Below are positions 4,634-6,854 of a stretch of 6,854 nt of DNA, piece after piece. This DNA comes from Gemmatimonadota bacterium. GTDB taxonomy: Bacteria > Gemmatimonadota > Gemmatimonadetes > Longimicrobiales > Gaopeijiaceae. The notes below the pieces were generated by a model. The model had not been told where the DNA came from and did not search any database. It worked only from the letters and a program-made list of their open reading frames with translations. The stretch spans positions 1 through 6,854 of the forward strand of contig JACQVC010000195.1 of the NCBI GenBank assembly GCA_016209995.1, given 5' to 3'. Numbering within the stretch: the stretch's first letter is position 1; the number at the start of each line of letters is the position of its first letter. Position numbers and translations under genes: made by a program.

Positions 4634-6250
4634 ATGCACGCTCGTCGCGGCACGCAAAGGGGGGCGGGCACGCTCGACGCGGTTCAGCTCGAGGTGTTCC
4701 GTCATCTTTTCACCGCGCTGGCGGAGGAAATGGGTGCGGCGCTGCGGCGGGCCGCCTATTCACCCAACATCAAGGAGCGGCGTGACTACTCGTGCGCCCT
4801 CTTCTCGCCGAGTCGGGCCGTAGTTGCTCAGGGTGACCATATGCCCGTGCACCTCGGCGCCATGCCCATGAGCGTGGAAGCGGCGCTCGAGGAGCTGGGC
4901 AGCCTGGACCCCGGCGACGTCGCGTGCCTCAATGATCCGTTTCGGGGCGGCACACACCTGCCGGACATCACGCTTGTGGCGCCCGTACATCAGAGCCCGG
5001 CTTCCGGACTGCTCGGCTATGTGGCGGTGCGGGCTCACCATGCCGACGTGGGCGGGATCTCCCCCGGATCGATGCCGTTGGCGCGAGAGATCTATCAGGA
5101 AGGTCTACGTCTCCCGCCGGTTCGCCTGCTGCGTCGAGGGGAGCGGGTGCCGGATCTCTGGCGGCTGGTGCTGGCCAACGTACGGACCCCGGACGAGCGC
5201 GAGGGTGATCTGGACGCCCAGCTCGCTGCGCTGCACACGGGGCAACGCCGGCTTCTGGAGCTGGTCGAGCGCCGAGGCGCCGCCGAGGTTCTGGCGGCCA
5301 TGGACGAGCTGGTGGCCTATTCCGATCGACTGCTGGTCGCCGGACTGGCGCTGATTCCGCCCGGTCGATACGAGGCCGAGGACTTCATGGACGACGATGG
5401 TTTCGGCCACACGCAGATCCCGATCCGTGTCGCTCTCGAAGTGCAAGGTGAGCGGCTGCTCGTGGACTTCAGCGGATCAGCACCCCAGACCGAGGGCGGC
5501 ATCAACGCCGTGGCCGCCATCACGGCGTCGGCCACGCGCTACGTGATCCGCTGTATCATCGAGGCGCTGCTGGGTGAGCCGCTGCCGTCCGGCGGAGGAT
5601 CCTTTTCCGCGCTCGAGCTGAAGCTGCCGCCTCGGTCGGTCGTTGCGGCCGACCCGCCGGCGAGCGTGGCCGCGGGCAACGTGGAGACCAGCCAGCGCAT
5701 CACGGATGTGCTGCTGCGCGCGTTCGGCAAAGCCCTGCCCAACGTAGTGCCAGCCCTGTCGCAGGGAACGATGAACAACACGACCGTGGGCGGGATCGAT
5801 CCGCGCACGGGGGCGCCGTTCGCCTACTACGAGACCGTGGCGGGCGGGATGGGAGCGGGTCCGCAGGGTCCGGGGCTGTCCGGCGTGCACACGCACATGT
5901 CGAACTCGCTCAATACGCCGATCGAGGCGCTCGAGCACGCGTATCCGTTTCGCATTGTCCACTACTCGAGTCGCCGTGGCAGCGGTGGGGCGGGTGTGCA
6001 CCCGGGCGGCGACGGCCTGCGTCGTGATCTCAAGCTCCTGACGGACGGCCAGGTCACGCTGCTGAGCGAGCGCCGAGCGAAGCCGCCCGCGGGAGCAGCG
6101 GGAGGGCGCGACGGGACGTGTGGGGAAAACATCCTGATTCGTGCCGACGGGCAGGAGGTTGTCCTCCCCGGCAAGACCACGTTCCACGCCCGGGCCGGCG
6201 ACACGGTGAGCATCCGTTCGCCGGGAGGAGGCGGCTGGGGCGCCGCGTGA
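4634..6250 (+). CDS. hyuB: Hydantoinase B/oxoprolinase family protein (HyuB-type subunit)
   Basis: A 538-residue cytoplasmic enzyme subunit of the HyuB family, within the usual length range. Members act with a HyuA-type subunit in ATP-dependent hydrolysis of hydantoins or 5-oxoproline, or in acetone/acetophenone carboxylation; the substrate here cannot be told. Family motifs run the full length: YSPNIKERRDYSC (42-54), HMPVHLGAMP (69-78), NDPFRGGTHLPD (100-111), RAHHADVGG (133-141, possible metal ligands H135/H136/D138), DFSGSAP (278-284), AAGNVETSQRI (346-356), SQGTMNN (376-382), HTHMSNSLNTP (419-429) and a Gly-rich C-terminus. The reading frame opens earlier at a TTG (4571), but ATG 4634 is nearer the family start (TLDAVQLEV). 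Neither has a clear Shine-Dalgarno, so the start is uncertain. No hyuA lies beside it: the upstream gene is divergent and unrelated, and a glycosyltransferase follows. Confidence 0.92.
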   Translation: MHARRGTQRGAGTLDAVQLEVFRHLFTALAEEMGAALRRAAYSPNIKERRDYSCALFSPSRAVVAQGDHMPVHLGAMPMSVEAALEELGSLDPGDVACLNDPFRGGTHLPDITLVAPVHQSPASGLLGYVAVRAHHADVGGISPGSMPLAREIYQEGLRLPPVRLLRRGERVPDLWRLVLANVRTPDEREGDLDAQLAALHTGQRRLLELVERRGAAEVLAAMDELVAYSDRLLVAGLALIPPGRYEAEDFMDDDGFGHTQIPIRVALEVQGERLLVDFSGSAPQTEGGINAVAAITASATRYVIRCIIEALLGEPLPSGGGSFSALELKLPPRSVVAADPPASVAAGNVETSQRITDVLLRAFGKALPNVVPALSQGTMNNTTVGGIDPRTGAPFAYYETVAGGMGAGPQGPGLSGVHTHMSNSLNTPIEALEHAYPFRIVHYSSRRGSGGAGVHPGGDGLRRDLKLLTDGQVTLLSERRAKPPAGAAGGRDGTCGENILIRADGQEVVLPGKTTFHARAGDTVSIRSPGGGGWGAA

Positions 6251-6294
6251 AACGGTGGTTTGCTCGTCACAATCATGCTGGACGACAACTAACC

Positions 6295-6854
6295 ATGCCC
6301 ACGGAGCTGCGGTTCCCGGGCCAGAATTTCTGCGTCGTGCTGCTCACCGGCGTCGGTGACGTGGTCCACGGCCTGCCACTGGTCAATGCCCTCAAGGACG
6401 ACGATCCGTCACGCCATATCGTGTGGGTCGCGGAGCCCGCCCCCGCGCAGGTCCTGGAAGCGCACCCTTCCGTGGACGAGGTCATCGTGTTCGAGAAGAG
6501 GCGCGGCGCGCGCGGAGTGCTGGCTCTGCGCCGGGCGATGAGTGGGCGACGCTTCGATATCACGCTGAACCTGCAGCGCTACTTCAAGAGCATTTTTCCT
6601 ACCGTGCTCTCACGTGCCCCCTGCCGCGTGGGAATGGATCCGGCGAAGGTGCGCGATGGTGTCGCCTTCTTTTCCAACCATCACTTGCCGTCCGGTCCGT
6701 GGCGCCACACGCAGGACCTCTTCTGCGAGTTCCTCGATTACCTGGGCCTGCCCCGCCCTACGCCGAGCTGGCGCATCACGCTCACGCCGGAGGAAAAGCG
6801 CGCCCAGGCCGGCTACTTCGAGCGGGTCGAGCGCCGGCCCGTAGTGTCCGTAGT
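6295..6854 (+). CDS. Glycosyltransferase family 9 (heptosyltransferase-like), cut by the window edge
   Basis: The first 186 residues of a GT9 enzyme; the frame is open to the last base, so the C-terminal sugar-nucleotide-binding half is missing. GT9 enzymes add heptose or related sugars to lipopolysaccharide core or other surface glycans at the cytoplasmic face of the inner membrane. Evidence is the N-terminal Rossmann start FCVVLLTGVGDVVHGLPLV (12-30), the strand-turn VWVAEPAPAQVLEAHPSVDEVIVF (43-66), and the family segment FDITLNLQRYFKSIFPTVLSRAPCRVGMD (87-115), which matches the usual D-x-LQ-x-KS-x-R-x-GxD pattern. The ATG at 6295 has no clear Shine-Dalgarno; an in-frame GTG at 6247 overlapping the hyuB stop as GTGA is an alternative and would add 16 residues. 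The 44-nt gap suggests co-transcription with hyuB, although the functions look unrelated. Confidence 0.88.
   Translation, partial: MPTELRFPGQNFCVVLLTGVGDVVHGLPLVNALKDDDPSRHIVWVAEPAPAQVLEAHPSVDEVIVFEKRRGARGVLALRRAMSGRRFDITLNLQRYFKSIFPTVLSRAPCRVGMDPAKVRDGVAFFSNHHLPSGPWRHTQDLFCEFLDYLGLPRPTPSWRITLTPEEKRAQAGYFERVERRPVVSV

Noticed and set aside
5477..6187. 236-residue open frame on the minus strand
   Set aside because: It is antisense to well-conserved HyuB motifs and is Arg-rich, as shadow frames in GC-rich DNA are.
6275..6292. Five-codon reading frame (ATG to TAA) just before the glycosyltransferase ATG
   Set aside because: A leader peptide this short cannot be distinguished from chance, and no attenuator-like structure accompanies it.

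Overview
The window is GC-rich bacterial chromosome carrying seven supported protein genes, one of them cut by the right edge. Five lie on the minus strand (positions 59-4538) and two on the plus strand (4634-6854), diverging from a gap of about 95 bp near 4539-4633. High GC, frequent GTG starts, a lipoprotein cytochrome, an HD-GYP regulator and a heptosyltransferase-like enzyme fit a Gram-negative environmental bacterium. The protein style reminds me of Gemmatimonadota, but that is an inference from composition and resemblance. I see no rRNA, tRNA, CRISPR array, insertion sequence or phage gene.

Minus strand, in transcription order from right to left. (1) A small 87-residue protein of unknown function (4275-4538) is followed after 7 nt by a response regulator made of a REC domain and an HD-GYP domain (3209-4267), predicted to hydrolyse cyclic di-GMP under control of an unseen histidine kinase. 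(2) A spacer holds a degenerate 8-bp tandem repeat and an inverted repeat next to a good -10 box, followed by a 127-residue protein with two zinc-ribbon-like cysteine sets (2628-3011). (3) After a 163-bp spacer with a plausible promoter comes a two-gene unit: a TPR protein with an unidentified C-terminal domain (1370-2464) and, 35 nt later, a protein with an unidentified N-terminal domain, a disordered linker and a C-terminal double zinc ribbon (645-1334). (4) Last is a small monohaem cytochrome c that looks like a lipoprotein (59-511).

Plus strand. A HyuB-type hydantoinase B/oxoprolinase subunit (4634-6250) has no HyuA partner next to it. A perfect 15-bp inverted repeat ends exactly at its ATG. 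It is followed 44 nt later by a family 9 glycosyltransferase (6295 to the edge), probably for lipopolysaccharide or another surface glycan.

The genes do not form one obvious pathway. The links I can defend are local: the small protein with the HD-GYP regulator, and the TPR protein with the double-zinc-ribbon protein. I do not see strong evidence for a wholly new system. The best leads are the 15-bp palindrome at the hyuB start, the TPR/zinc-ribbon pair with two unassigned domains, the conserved-looking small protein coupled to the HD-GYP regulator, and the inverted repeat over the promoter of the 127-residue zinc-ribbon gene. Several start sites were moved inward from the longest reading frame because strong Shine-Dalgarno sequences or family alignment favour the internal start. 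Bases 1-58 hold no gene that I can support.
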